This document shows positions 50,845 through 60,055 of a DNA stretch of 64,000 nucleotides, one piece after another (the stretch's first letter is position 1; each line of letters begins with the position of its first letter). Made by a program: the position numbers and the translations under genes. The stretch lies in NCBI GenBank assembly GCA_964450835.1, contig CAYVEQ010000003.1, forward strand, positions 6,960 to 70,959. The letters are read 5' to 3'. The DNA is from Caccocola sp964450835 (GTDB lineage: Bacteria; Synergistota; Synergistia; Synergistales; Synergistaceae). The notes below the pieces were generated by a model. The model worked only from the letters and a program-made list of their open reading frames with translations. It had not been told where the DNA came from and did no database searches.

Positions 50845-52038
50845 TTATTGCTTCGCATTATAGAACGGCGACATAGAGCGGAGCTTTTCGACTATCTTCG
50901 GGAATTTTTCAAGTACATAGTCGATGTCCTCTTTTGTCGTCTCGTGACTCAGTGTCATGCGGACGGAACCGTGCGCGGTCGCGTGGTCAAGCCCCAGGGC
51001 GAGCAGAACGTAGCTCGGCTCGAGGCTGCCGGACGTGCAGGCGGATCCGCTTGAAGCCGCGATGCCGGCCGCGTCGAGAAGCAGCAGCATGCCTTCGCCC
51101 TCGATGTATTTTATCGTGAAGCTGGTATGGAACGGCAGACGGTCGCGTCCTCTGGCTCCTGTCAGATGCGATTCGGGGATGCGGGAAAGCACGCCTTCTA
51201 TAAGGTAGTCGCGAAGACGCGACAGTTTTTCGTCCGCGCCGTCTGCGAGCCGCTCTTTTGCGATTTCCGCCGCCTTGCCGAATCCCACGATCGCGGGGAC
51301 GTTTTCGGTGCCGGAGCGCAGACCGAACTCCTGCCCGCCGCCGTGCAGCGTAGGTATGAGCTTTATCCCGCGCTTTACGTAGAGAGCGCCCAAGCCTTTG
51401 GGGCCGTACATTTTGTGAGCTGCCATCGTCATCATGTCAATCGGCAGCTCTTTCACGTCGATTTTGATGTGCCCCGCGGCCTGCACGCCGTCCGTGTGGA
51501 AGAGCACGCCGTGGGCGCGGCAGACCTCGCCCAGTGCCTTCACGGGCTGAATCGTGCCGATTTCGTTGTTAGCGGTCATTATGGTGGCGAGAATCGTATC
51601 GGGGCGAATGGCCTTTTCAAGCTCGCCGGGCGAAACCATGCCGCGCGAGTCGACGGGAAGGATAGTGTATTCAAAGCCCATTTTGCCGAGCCACCTTACG
51701 GTGTCGAGGATAGCGTGGTGCTCAATCGCGCTCGTTATGATGTGGTTCCCTTTGCCGCGCTCGCGCAGCGCCCACGCCGCGCCCTTGATGGCGAGGTTGT
51801 CCGCCTCGCTGCCCGCGCCTGTGAAAACTATATCCGTCGGCTCGGCGTTTATGAGCGCCGCGACCGAGGCGCGCGCCCCGTCGACCGCCGCCCGCGCCTC
51901 GCGCCCGAGCCTGTGCAGGCTGTTGGGGTTGCCGTAGCGGCTCGAGAAATACGGAAGCATGGCCTCCGTGACTCTCGGATCCACCCTCGTCGTAGCAGAA
52001 TTATCAAGATAAACTTCGCGCAATTCCATCTCCGTCAC
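50845..52038 (-). CDS. Cysteine desulfurase (IscS/NifS)
   Basis: PLP enzyme supplying sulfur for Fe-S clusters and thiolation. YLDNSATTRVDPRV at the N-terminus, PLP-Lys in MAAHKMYGPKGLGALY, and the mobile catalytic Cys in SGSACTSGSLEPSYVL, which is a NifS-like short loop. Length 397. Starts at ATG 52038 overlapping the iscR stop by four bases (a second Met nine bases later is possible). Confidence 0.96.
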   Translation of the reverse strand: MTEMELREVYLDNSATTRVDPRVTEAMLPYFSSRYGNPNSLHRLGREARAAVDGARASVAALINAEPTDIVFTGAGSEADNLAIKGAAWALRERGKGNHIITSAIEHHAILDTVRWLGKMGFEYTILPVDSRGMVSPGELEKAIRPDTILATIMTANNEIGTIQPVKALGEVCRAHGVLFHTDGVQAAGHIKIDVKELPIDMMTMAAHKMYGPKGLGALYVKRGIKLIPTLHGGGQEFGLRSGTENVPAIVGFGKAAEIAKERLADGADEKLSRLRDYLIEGVLSRIPESHLTGARGRDRLPFHTSFTIKYIEGEGMLLLLDAAGIAASSGSACTSGSLEPSYVLLALGLDHATAHGSVRMTLSHETTKEDIDYVLEKFPKIVEKLRSMSPFYNAKQ

Positions 52039-52508
52039 CTCATAGCACTCTTAATGTTATTCTTTCCGCCGCAGCGGCACTCCGGCGCGCCGCGGCTTTC
52101 CTCCGACTGATCCACCAGATCCTGAAAGGTCGTGCCTTCGTATACGCTTTCAAGCGCTTTATGAGCCCTGTCCCAGAGCGGGCGGAAAACGCAGCTCCCG
52201 TAGACAGAGCATTCGTCCTCCATTCCCTCGCCGCACTCGACAGGCCTCAGGTTGCCCTGCACGAAGCGTATAACCTCGCCGACAGTTATCGACGAGGCGG
52301 GACGCGCGAGAAAATATCCTCCGTCCTTGCCTCGCGCCGAGTCGACAAAGCCCGCGCCTTTCAGACTGTTTAAGATGTTTTCGAGAAAGCGCGCAGGAAT
52401 GCCTTGCGACGCCGCGACCGCTCCGATCTTGCAGGGGCCGCTGTCGCCGTGCAGCGCCAGCTCGTATATGGCTCGCAGCGCGTACTGGCATTTCTGTGTG
52501 ATTAGCAT
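52035..52508 (-). CDS. Rrf2/IscR family transcriptional regulator
   Basis: Fe-S-sensing repressor-type regulator of about 157 residues. The N-terminal helix-turn-helix is MLITQKCQYALRAIYELA and PARFLENILNSLKGAG; three cysteines for a [2Fe-2S] cluster are seen in VECGEGMEDECSVYGSC. ATG 52508 lies about eight bases after GAAGGTG; longer in-frame starts to 52529 are less likely. First gene of the iscR-iscS-iscU-MOSC operon, so it probably senses cluster supply and controls this operon. Confidence 0.92.
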   Translation of the reverse strand: MLITQKCQYALRAIYELALHGDSGPCKIGAVAASQGIPARFLENILNSLKGAGFVDSARGKDGGYFLARPASSITVGEVIRFVQGNLRPVECGEGMEDECSVYGSCVFRPLWDRAHKALESVYEGTTFQDLVDQSEESRGAPECRCGGKNNIKSAMR

Positions 52509-52537
52509 AAACATCACCTTCTCTATCAACTTGGTGA

Positions 52538-52566
52538 AGATTACTACGCAGCGCGCGAGTTGTCAA
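52538..52566 (-). promoter_or_regulatory. Promoter of the isc operon
   Basis: On the minus strand a perfect TTGACA (52561-52566) is 17 bases from TAATCT (52538-52543), about 30 bases before the iscR start. IscR binding here is expected from the family, but I could not settle on a clear dyad. Confidence 0.65.
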
Positions 52567-52772
52567 GAGAAATCCGGGCCTTCGCGGCACGCGCTTATCG
52601 CGCCCGCGTGAGTGAGTGAAAGGCGGCGACGAAACAGACTTTTCCGCGCGGGAGCGCGCGAACCGCAAACGGGTGCGAAAAGATTTGAGAAAGAGAAACG
52701 GCTCCCGTATGCCGGCCCGCGCGCGGGCGGCGCGCTATAATTAGAAAGAAAAAATCGAGCGGAGGTGCTTTG

Positions 52773-53054
52773 ATGAAGCTTGTCGAGATAGAGTACAGAG
52801 GGCGGCGCTCAGCCGCTGTGGTCACAGAGCGCGGGTATGTCGCGCTCGACATTCTGAACGCCGAAAAGCGCACCGACTGGCCGACGGAGCTGTCCAGGCT
52901 CGCCGCTTCCGGCGACGCGGCGCGCCTCTGCGCGTGGTACGCCGCCGGCGGGAAAATGATTTTGGAGAACATGAGCCGCACTCTTATAGTGAAACGCGGC
53001 GAAGCGCGGGAAACGGGCGATGTTCTTGAAATAAAAACAGACCGCGCTTTCTGA
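52773..53054 (+). CDS. Small protein of unknown function
   Basis: 93 residues from ATG 52773 after GGAGGTG. The beginning (KLVEIEYRGRRSAAVV...GYVALDI) resembles the N-terminal domain of fumarylacetoacetate-hydrolase-family proteins, but the catalytic domain is absent; this likeness is weak. No signal peptide or membrane segment. It is monocistronic with a strong terminator after it. Confidence 0.5.
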   Translation: MKLVEIEYRGRRSAAVVTERGYVALDILNAEKRTDWPTELSRLAASGDAARLCAWYAAGGKMILENMSRTLIVKRGEARETGDVLEIKTDRAF

Positions 53055-53080
53055 CGCGCCGACGGCCCCCTGAGCGCACG

Positions 53081-53113
53081 AAAAAAGCCCCGCGCGCGCG
53101 GGGCTTTTGTTTT
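53081..53113. terminator. Bidirectional terminator
   Basis: GCCCCGCG and CGCGGGGC form an 8-bp GC stem flanked by AAAAAA and TTTTGTTTT, serving both the small plus-strand gene and the minus-strand glycogen operon. Confidence 0.85.
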
Positions 53114-53129
53114 CGCGTTTGCTCAAGCG

Positions 53130-54431
53130 TCAGAAACCCGAGCCGTCGGTCGAGAAGATGTTTTCGTAAGAGCTGGGAATCTGCAGCTTTTTGCGAAGCT
53201 GTATGTTCGGCATGCCGACTACGACAATTCCCGTCGACGGGTCGACGTGGTAGCGTTCCGCGTCGGCTATCGGGTCGAAGCCGATTGATGTGCCGTCAGG
53301 TATGCGGTTATGCGCGTCGACGATGACGCGGCGCAGACGGCAGTTTTCGCCGATGAAGACATTCTGCCCGATGATGCATTCCTCAACGACTGAGCCAGCG
53401 TTTATCATGCAGTTGCGCGACAGCACGCTCTTGCGCACGTAGGCCCCCAGGACGCGGCTCGCTTCGGCGCGGAGACAGCCGTCGACCGAGCAGGAGTGAT
53501 CCTTGTCGGGATAGGTGAATCCGGGCGGGTCGGAGTACGATACTGTTCTGATGGGCCACTGCGGGTTGTAGAGCGAAAGCGGTGACCCGCGGCGCAGAAG
53601 ATCCATGTGTGCCTCCCAGTAGGACTTGATGCTTCCCACGTCTTTCCAGTAGGGCTTGTCGCCGCCGGGCAGGACGTTGGTGGAGAAGTCGTAGGCCATC
53701 AGTTTCTGCCCCTCGAAGAGGCGGGGAAGTATGTCGCGGCCGAAGTCGTGCGAACTTTCCTTGCGCTCGTTGTCGGAGAGAACCGACTCCTCGAGCGTTT
53801 CGCGCTCGAAAATGTAGTTGCCCATCGAGACGTAGCTGAAGCCGGGGCGTCCCGGAATCTCGGGCGGAACGGCGGGCTTTTCCACGAAATCTATGATGCG
53901 TCCGGTCTCGTCTGTCGCGATGCAGCCGAACTGGCTCGCGTCGGATGACGGAATGACGTAGGCCGCCACGGTCACATCGGCTTTGTTCTCCATGTGATAG
54001 GCGAGCATCTGCTCGACGTCCATCTTATAGACGTGGTCGGCCGCGAATATGCATACGCGGTCAGCGTCAAAGAGCGTAACAAGATGCATATTCTGGAAGA
54101 TCGCGTCTGCCGTGCCCTCATACCAGCGCTCCCCGTCCCACATCTGCGCCGGAACGACGTTGACGAAGAAATCTCTGTTGCGCAGCGCGTTTCCGAACTG
54201 CCAGCCCTGGCCTATATGTTCGTGGAGCGACTGGCTCTTGAACTGGATAAGGCAGTAAATCGAAAACAGGCCGCTGTTTACCATGTTCGAGAGTGCGAAG
54301 TCGATGATGCGGTATTTCGCCGCGAAAGGCACAGCGGGCTTCGCGCGGTAACGCGTCAGCGGCATGAGGCGCTCGCCTTTTCCGCCTGCAAGAATCATGC
54401 CGAGAACGCGTCCGTATTTTCCGTGGATCAT
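53130..54431 (-). CDS. Glucose-1-phosphate adenylyltransferase
   Basis: Makes ADP-glucose for glycogen synthesis. N-terminal MILAGGKGERLMPLTRYRAKPAVPF is the nucleotide-binding and allosteric start; FVEKPAVPPEIPG and DVGSIKSYWEAHMDLL are substrate regions; the C-terminal left-handed helix follows. Length 433 is normal. GAGGAGGGGG precedes ATG 54431. Third gene of the minus-strand glycogen cluster, 129 bases after glgA. Confidence 0.96.
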   Translation of the reverse strand: MIHGKYGRVLGMILAGGKGERLMPLTRYRAKPAVPFAAKYRIIDFALSNMVNSGLFSIYCLIQFKSQSLHEHIGQGWQFGNALRNRDFFVNVVPAQMWDGERWYEGTADAIFQNMHLVTLFDADRVCIFAADHVYKMDVEQMLAYHMENKADVTVAAYVIPSSDASQFGCIATDETGRIIDFVEKPAVPPEIPGRPGFSYVSMGNYIFERETLEESVLSDNERKESSHDFGRDILPRLFEGQKLMAYDFSTNVLPGGDKPYWKDVGSIKSYWEAHMDLLRRGSPLSLYNPQWPIRTVSYSDPPGFTYPDKDHSCSVDGCLRAEASRVLGAYVRKSVLSRNCMINAGSVVEECIIGQNVFIGENCRLRRVIVDAHNRIPDGTSIGFDPIADAERYHVDPSTGIVVVGMPNIQLRKKLQIPSSYENIFSTDGSGF

Positions 54432-54560
54432 GACAAATTCCCCCTCCTCTTAAAAATTTATGTTGCCGACTTTTATATTTCTCCTACAGTAAATATTATA
54501 ACCGCCGCACCGCGAAACGTCCAACGCGGCAGGACTTTTCGAGCGGCTTGGTTCGCTTTT

Positions 54561-56084
54561 TTATTCGGACTTCACCACTTTTTTATAGAGCGCCGCGTAT
54601 TCACCCGCCGACGCGTCCCACGAGAAATCGCGGTTCATGGCGTTGGTTATGATTCTGTTCCATCGCTCCGTGTCGGCTTTCGCGGCGAGCGCCCGCCGCA
54701 GAGCTTTTTCAAGCTCGTCGGTGCGGTAGTCCGTGAAGAGGAAGCCGGTGCCGTCCTGCGAGCCGTCGGCGTCTATCACGGTGTCGGCGAGGCCGCCTGT
54801 TGCGCGCGCCACCGGTACCGTGCCGTAGGCGAAAGCGATGAGCTGCGAGAGGCCGCAGGGCTCGAAGAGCGACGGCATGACCAGAATGTCGCCGCCCGCG
54901 TAGGCCATGTGGGCCGTTTCCTCGCTGAACTCCGCGACGGCGCGCGCGCAGTCGGTGTGTCTCGCGCCGAAATTCTCCAGCATATGGTTGTAGTTGTCGT
55001 TGCCGGAGCCGATTATGAGCGCGTAAATACTTTCCGGCATGAGACGTGAGAGCGCCTCCAGCATTATGTCGACGCCCTTCTGCTCAGTGAAGCGGCCGAC
55101 GAATATGACGAGCGGCCGTCCGTCGTCCTCCCAGCCGAATTTCTCCATCAGAGCGCGGCGGCACTCTCTCTTGCCTTCAAGGTTCTTCGCGTCGTAATGG
55201 GCGCTGATTAGCCTGTCCGTGCGCGGGTTCCATATGTCGTAGTCAATGCCGTTTAATATGCCGCGCAGTTTATGCTTGTTGGCGGCCATCACCCCGTCGA
55301 GGCCGAAGCCGCCGTCGCGTGTCTGTATGTCCCACGAATAGCTGGGGCTCACGGTCGTCACAGCGTCGGAGTTGTTTATCGCGCCCTTCATGAGATTCAC
55401 CTGTCCGTAAAACTCGAATGCGCCCCAGTAGGAGTCGGGGCGGAATCCCCAGCCGTTCAGGCAGTCGTAGGCGAAGAGCCCCTGATGCGCGATGTTGTGT
55501 ATCGTGTGAACTGTGTAGTAATCCGCTGCTTTTGAGGCGTAGTGCCGGTGCCAGCGCAGTGCTGCCGGAATAACGGCCGTCGGCCAGTCGTGAGAGTGAA
55601 TGATGTGCGGCTTCCATTTCGCTGCGCGTTCAATCTCCATAGCCGCGTACGAGAGGAAGATCATCGGCTCGGCGGACGACGCGTCGAGGGCTTCAGGATA
55701 TATCGCTTCGTTTGCGAAAAGATCGTCGTTCTCAAGAATGTATACCGGCAGTCCCGCCAGGTTCGCGCGCCATAGGCGCGCCGTCACCGGGCGCCAGTTG
55801 ATTGCGGCGGATATAACGCCGAGGGGCCTTTGAGGAAGCGCGCCTTCCTCTCTTGCCTTGTCGAGCACGCCCGGCCACGCGGGAGTCAGCACGCGCGCGT
55901 CCGTACCGCCGCGGCGCAGCGCTTTGGGAAGAGCTCCCGCCACGTCGCCCAGCCCGCCTTTTTTGGAAAGCGGCGCGCACTCCGGCGCCACGTGCAGCGC
56001 CTTTATCTGATATGCATTCTCCTGCAGCGTCTCTTTGTTAGTGTCCGTGGAAAACAGTGCCGTAGGCTTTTTCACAGTATTCAT
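54561..56084 (-). CDS. Glycogen synthase (GT5, ADP-glucose)
   Basis: Adds glucose from ADP-glucose to growing glycogen. The KxGGLGDV signature (SKKGGLGDVAGALPKAL) occurs near residue 40, later than in most GlgA proteins because of an N-terminal extension of about 25 residues; HSHDWPTA and the C-terminal FEPCGLSQLIAFAYGTVPVARATGGLADTV-type acceptor loop are present. Length 507. The first 47 bases overlap the end of the phosphorylase gene. GGTGG precedes ATG 56084. Confidence 0.95.
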   Translation of the reverse strand: MNTVKKPTALFSTDTNKETLQENAYQIKALHVAPECAPLSKKGGLGDVAGALPKALRRGGTDARVLTPAWPGVLDKAREEGALPQRPLGVISAAINWRPVTARLWRANLAGLPVYILENDDLFANEAIYPEALDASSAEPMIFLSYAAMEIERAAKWKPHIIHSHDWPTAVIPAALRWHRHYASKAADYYTVHTIHNIAHQGLFAYDCLNGWGFRPDSYWGAFEFYGQVNLMKGAINNSDAVTTVSPSYSWDIQTRDGGFGLDGVMAANKHKLRGILNGIDYDIWNPRTDRLISAHYDAKNLEGKRECRRALMEKFGWEDDGRPLVIFVGRFTEQKGVDIMLEALSRLMPESIYALIIGSGNDNYNHMLENFGARHTDCARAVAEFSEETAHMAYAGGDILVMPSLFEPCGLSQLIAFAYGTVPVARATGGLADTVIDADGSQDGTGFLFTDYRTDELEKALRRALAAKADTERWNRIITNAMNRDFSWDASAGEYAALYKKVVKSE

Positions 56085-59000
56085 GCACCACCCTATGAGT
56101 ATTGAAATAGCTTGCGTTGACTGCTATAGCCAGCTTCATCATTTTGATCCATTCTTCACGGCGGTCGTAGTACGTCGGGATTATTTTATTTTCCAGTTTC
56201 TCGTAGAGGTCCGTCGCGTCTTTTGCCTCGTCGTATTCGACGAGTTCGTTTTCGGTCGGCTCCGGTCCGATGGCCCAGCCGGTAACACCCTCGATGCAGC
56301 CTTCTATCCACCAGCCGTCGAGGACGGAGAAGTTCATGACGCCGTTATGCACGCACTTCATGCCGCTTGTGCCTGAGGCTTCGCGCGGACGTACCGGCGT
56401 GTTGAGCCAGAGGTCTACGCCGGAGGTAATGAGCTTCGCCGGCCCCATATTGTAGTTCTCTATGAAGACGACGGGAAGTTTTGTGCCCAGCTCGCGCGAG
56501 ACGCGGTATATGTGCTGGAGCATATCTTTGCCCGGCTCGTCGTGAGGATGGGCTTTGCCGGAGAAGATGAACTGTATCTTGCCGCCGCCTATTTCCACAA
56601 GGCGCTTTATGTCGGTGAATACGAGGTCGGCGCGCTTGTATGTGGCGGCGCGGCGCGCGAATCCTATCGTGAGCACGTCCGGGTCAAGCTCGATGCCCGT
56701 TTCCTCAAGGACGAAGGCGAGCAGCTTCATCTTGGCTGACTGGTGCGCGTTCCATATCTCGTCGTCGGGAATGTGCAGAGCCTGCATGAGGCGCGACGGG
56801 TCGTTGCTCCAGCCGGGGATGTGACGGTCGTAGACGCGCGCGAAGCTCGGCGACGTCCACGTCGTGGTGTGCACGCCGTTTGTGATCCAGTCTATCGACT
56901 GGTCGCCGAACATTTCGCGGCTCACCATCGCGTGCTTGCGCGAGACGCCGTTGACGTAGCGGCTTAGTTTGAGAGCGAGGTCCGTCATGGAAAGTCCGCT
57001 GCCGCCTATCTGCTGGCGCAGGATATGTCCGAAATTGCCGTCCAGCACGTCGTTGATGAGATCGTATGAGAAGAAGTCGTGTCCCGCTGCTACCGGCGTG
57101 TGAGTGGTGAAGATGACCTGTTTTTTAACTTTTTCAATATCGCCGTATCCCTGCTCGCGGAGCAGCTCCAGCGTAAGAAATCCAGCGTGACCTTCGTTTA
57201 AATGGAATGTCCTGATGTTGCGGAAGCCTAAGTCGCGAAGTATGCGGAGGCCGCCTATGCCGAGTATCAGCTCCTGGCAGAGGCGGTAGCGGTTGTCGCC
57301 GCCGTAGAGCTCGGCGGTGAAGAGCCTGTCGTCCGGCGTGTTTTCGGGAAGGTCCGTGTCGAGGAAGAGTATCGGCAGTTTGTGGCCGGACTGTCCGACC
57401 AGCGTGTATGTCCAGACGCCGATAGTGACGGGTCTTTTGTTCATCGTCACAGTTACTCTGTTCGGAAGCTGCGTCATGAAGTCGCGCGGGTTCCAGTCGA
57501 CGGGGTACTCGGTCTGGCGGCCGTTCTTGTCTATTTTTTGGGCGAAGTAGCCTTTTTTATAAAGCAGCGTGATCCCGACCATCGGGACTCCCAGGTCGGC
57601 GCCGCTTTTCAGAATGTCGCCGGCAAGCACTCCGAGACCGCCCGAGTATGTCGGTATCTCAGGCTTCAGCGCGATTTCCATCGAAAAATAGGCCGTGTTG
57701 CGGAAGGCCGGGTCGCTGTCAAGCGATTCGAGCATCGAGACGGCGAGGTTGTTGCCATATCGCATCATTTCATTCATCTTCTCCAATCTGTCCGTTTGTT
57801 CTTCCTCTGCGGCAAGTTCCTCCGGCTCCAAGTGCGGCACGGCGAAAGCCTTGACGACGGAGGCCGCGTCCGGATATTCAACAGTGTTTCCTTTTGCCGC
57901 TTTGAGGTTTTTCATCAGCTGCGGAATATAGTCTTTGCGTCCCGAAATCCTCTCCGCGATTTCCGCGGCGCGCAGTGCGCAGGAGAGCGTCTGGCGCGTC
58001 TCGGGTCCTGATATGTCGCTGAAGAACCATGCGCACGACGTGTACATGAACATGCGCATTCTCTGCATCTCTACAAGCTCACCGAGCCTGGCGCAGTCGT
58101 CTTTCGAGATTCCGGGCAGGCGGCTCTCAAAGAAATAATCCCGGCGTTCCAGCCTCTCCTCTTCTGTGAATGGCAGGCCGCATTTGTAGATTTCTACGGC
58201 TTCGTTGCGCAGGCGCCACGGGTCGCCGTATTTTGACACTTCGTCCTCGTAAAGCTCGTCCACGGAAGAGGCCAGCGCGTCAAGCGCCTCGCGCATCGGG
58301 CCGCGCCATTTCTGGTTCCATCCCTCTTTTCCGCCTGTGCTGCAGCCGCAGTCCGAACGCCAGCGTTCGACTCCGTGCGCGCATGACCACGATGAGCGCT
58401 CGGCGATTATACAGCGGGCCGCGGGCGGATTTTTTTCGAGAAATTCGTCAAGAGAGGGCGTCGCCACGCGCGGATCCGCCGCCGCGAGCTCGTACATGCG
58501 CGCGAGCGCCATCTCTCCGAATTTGTGGTGGTGGCCGTAGCTCTCGCCGTCCGTCGCGGTCAGCAGTATGCGGTCGTCTCCCTCTGCCGCAGTATTTACC
58601 AGCGTTTCTTTGAAAGCGTCGCCGTTGTCGAGCAGTCCCCCGAACGCGATGTCCCGTGCAATCCCCGCATGGTAAAAGAGCACTGTCACAGACCTCCCAG
58701 ACGGCAGTTCGCAGCGGTAGGGCAGCGTGACGTCGAGATTTGCGCCGCCCGGCGTTTCTACGGAGCCGGAAGCGGAAACCACCGCCTTGCACTGTGAAGG
58801 GGCGAGGATCACGTACTCAATGCCGCAGGCCGCGAGTGTCTCAAGCGTCGGCGTATCGACGGCGCACTCCGGGAGCCACATGCCTTTCGGCTTGCGTCCG
58901 TAGCGGTAGAGGAAATCCTCGATCCCCCACACGGTCTGCGTGAGCTTGTCGCGCTCCGTGGCGAGAGGCATTATCATGTGATTGTACGCCTGCGCCATGG

Positions 59001-59295
59001 CGCGCGCGCCTGAACTCGCTATAATCGCGTTAAGCGAGGGATATGTGCCCTCAATCCATTTGTGGAGCGTCGGGCCGAAGTCGAAACTCAGCTTTGAATA
59101 GTTGTTGAATACCGCTCTGATGCGCCCGTCGGCGTCGAGCAGTTTGGCGCTGCCGTTCGGGGTGTAGCATTCCGCGCAGACTCGCTCGTTCCAGTCGTGC
59201 GCCGGTTCCGCAGTCGGTTCCCGCAGAACCGTCCCTGTCCAGGGATCCTCTCGCGGAGGCTGGTAGAAATGTCCGTGTACCGCGATGTTAATCAA
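56038..59295 (-). CDS. GH57 glycosidase - alpha-glucan phosphorylase fusion
   Basis: 1085 residues joining two enzymes. Residues 1 to about 500 are a GH57 domain of the DUF3536-associated type: HGHFYQPPREDPW at the start, nucleophile Glu143 in WLPECAVD and acid Asp249 in TATDGESYGHHHKFGEMAL. Residues about 535-1085 are a GT35 phosphorylase: YFSMEIALKPEIPTYSGGLG, THTPVAAGHD and the PLP-Lys in GTSGMKCVHNG. The phosphorylase releases glucose-1-phosphate from glycogen; the GH57 half could debranch or branch. The start is TTG 59295 after GAGGAGG. It begins the operon with glgA and glgC; no glgB is nearby. Confidence 0.9.
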   Translation of the reverse strand: MINIAVHGHFYQPPREDPWTGTVLREPTAEPAHDWNERVCAECYTPNGSAKLLDADGRIRAVFNNYSKLSFDFGPTLHKWIEGTYPSLNAIIASSGARAMAQAYNHMIMPLATERDKLTQTVWGIEDFLYRYGRKPKGMWLPECAVDTPTLETLAACGIEYVILAPSQCKAVVSASGSVETPGGANLDVTLPYRCELPSGRSVTVLFYHAGIARDIAFGGLLDNGDAFKETLVNTAAEGDDRILLTATDGESYGHHHKFGEMALARMYELAAADPRVATPSLDEFLEKNPPAARCIIAERSSWSCAHGVERWRSDCGCSTGGKEGWNQKWRGPMREALDALASSVDELYEDEVSKYGDPWRLRNEAVEIYKCGLPFTEEERLERRDYFFESRLPGISKDDCARLGELVEMQRMRMFMYTSCAWFFSDISGPETRQTLSCALRAAEIAERISGRKDYIPQLMKNLKAAKGNTVEYPDAASVVKAFAVPHLEPEELAAEEEQTDRLEKMNEMMRYGNNLAVSMLESLDSDPAFRNTAYFSMEIALKPEIPTYSGGLGVLAGDILKSGADLGVPMVGITLLYKKGYFAQKIDKNGRQTEYPVDWNPRDFMTQLPNRVTVTMNKRPVTIGVWTYTLVGQSGHKLPILFLDTDLPENTPDDRLFTAELYGGDNRYRLCQELILGIGGLRILRDLGFRNIRTFHLNEGHAGFLTLELLREQGYGDIEKVKKQVIFTTHTPVAAGHDFFSYDLINDVLDGNFGHILRQQIGGSGLSMTDLALKLSRYVNGVSRKHAMVSREMFGDQSIDWITNGVHTTTWTSPSFARVYDRHIPGWSNDPSRLMQALHIPDDEIWNAHQSAKMKLLAFVLEETGIELDPDVLTIGFARRAATYKRADLVFTDIKRLVEIGGGKIQFIFSGKAHPHDEPGKDMLQHIYRVSRELGTKLPVVFIENYNMGPAKLITSGVDLWLNTPVRPREASGTSGMKCVHNGVMNFSVLDGWWIEGCIEGVTGWAIGPEPTENELVEYDEAKDATDLYEKLENKIIPTYYDRREEWIKMMKLAIAVNASYFNTHRVVHEYCEKAYGTVFHGH

Positions 59296-59431
59296 GAAAA
59301 AAGAGCCTCCTCAGTTGCAATGGTAACAAACTCTTTTACACATGTTATGATTATACTATATAAAAAAGTGCGGGGCATATAAATTTATTGTAAACGCAGC
59401 GACGAGGCGAAGACGGAGAGGAGTTTTTTCA

Positions 59432-59989
59432 ATGCTTGAGGATCTTTCGGCGCACGTGCTGGACATAGCGGAAAACAGCACAAGAGCCGGCGCTACGGAA
59501 ATTGAGATAACGATAAAGGAAAGCGCGGCGGATGACCTGCTGCTCTTTTCGGTGAAAGACAACGGCCGCGGGATGAGCGAGGAATTTGTCGCGAAGGTGA
59601 CGGATCCGTTCACCACTACGAGGACGACTCGGCGCGTCGGCATGGGGCTGCCCTTTCTCCGCCAGTCGGCCGAGCTGTGCGGCGGAGGCCTTGCGATAGA
59701 TTCAAAACTCGGCGTTGGGACGACAATCACGGCGACCTTCAACTTAAGCAGCGTCGACAGGCCTCCGCTCGGCGATATGCCGTCGACGGTCATGACGCTC
59801 GTTATGGGCTCGCCCCTCGTCAGGTGGAAGTACCGCCATGTCGTGAACGGAAGGGAATTTCTGCTTGACACCGACGAACTGCTCGAGGCGCTCGACGGCG
59901 ACCGCGGGATGCTTGCCTCGTCCGACGTCGGCCTCTGGCTCCGCGATACTCTGCGCGGCGAGCTGGAGGAACTCGGCGCGGGGCTGTAG
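59432..59989 (+). CDS. Stand-alone HATPase_c ATP-binding protein
   Basis: 185 residues. A GHKL ATP-binding domain with N-box LDIAENSTRAGA at the start, G1 VKDNGRGM, F-box-like DPFTTTRTTR, G2 GLPFLRQSAELCGG and G3 GVGTT. There is no phosphoacceptor His domain and no membrane part, so it is not a usual sensor kinase; the last 60 residues form an unfamiliar tail. Similar proteins often accompany [FeFe]-hydrogenase/NuoEF-like gene sets in anaerobes, which are not present here. ATG 59432 follows GGAGAGGAG. It is divergent from the glycogen operon. Confidence 0.8.
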   Translation: MLEDLSAHVLDIAENSTRAGATEIEITIKESAADDLLLFSVKDNGRGMSEEFVAKVTDPFTTTRTTRRVGMGLPFLRQSAELCGGGLAIDSKLGVGTTITATFNLSSVDRPPLGDMPSTVMTLVMGSPLVRWKYRHVVNGREFLLDTDELLEALDGDRGMLASSDVGLWLRDTLRGELEELGAGL

Positions 59990-60020
59990 CGCCTTTCGCG
60001 CGGGAAATTTGCCGCGCCAC

Positions 60021-60049
60021 TTGTTTTGTTTTCATATCGCGGTTATAAT
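60021..60049 (+). promoter_or_regulatory. Promoter of 6S RNA
   Basis: TTGTTT (60021-60026) and a perfect TATAAT (60044-60049) are spaced by 17 bases, giving a start near 60056, just upstream of the 6S stem. Confidence 0.6.
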
Positions 60050-60055
60050 TATTTC

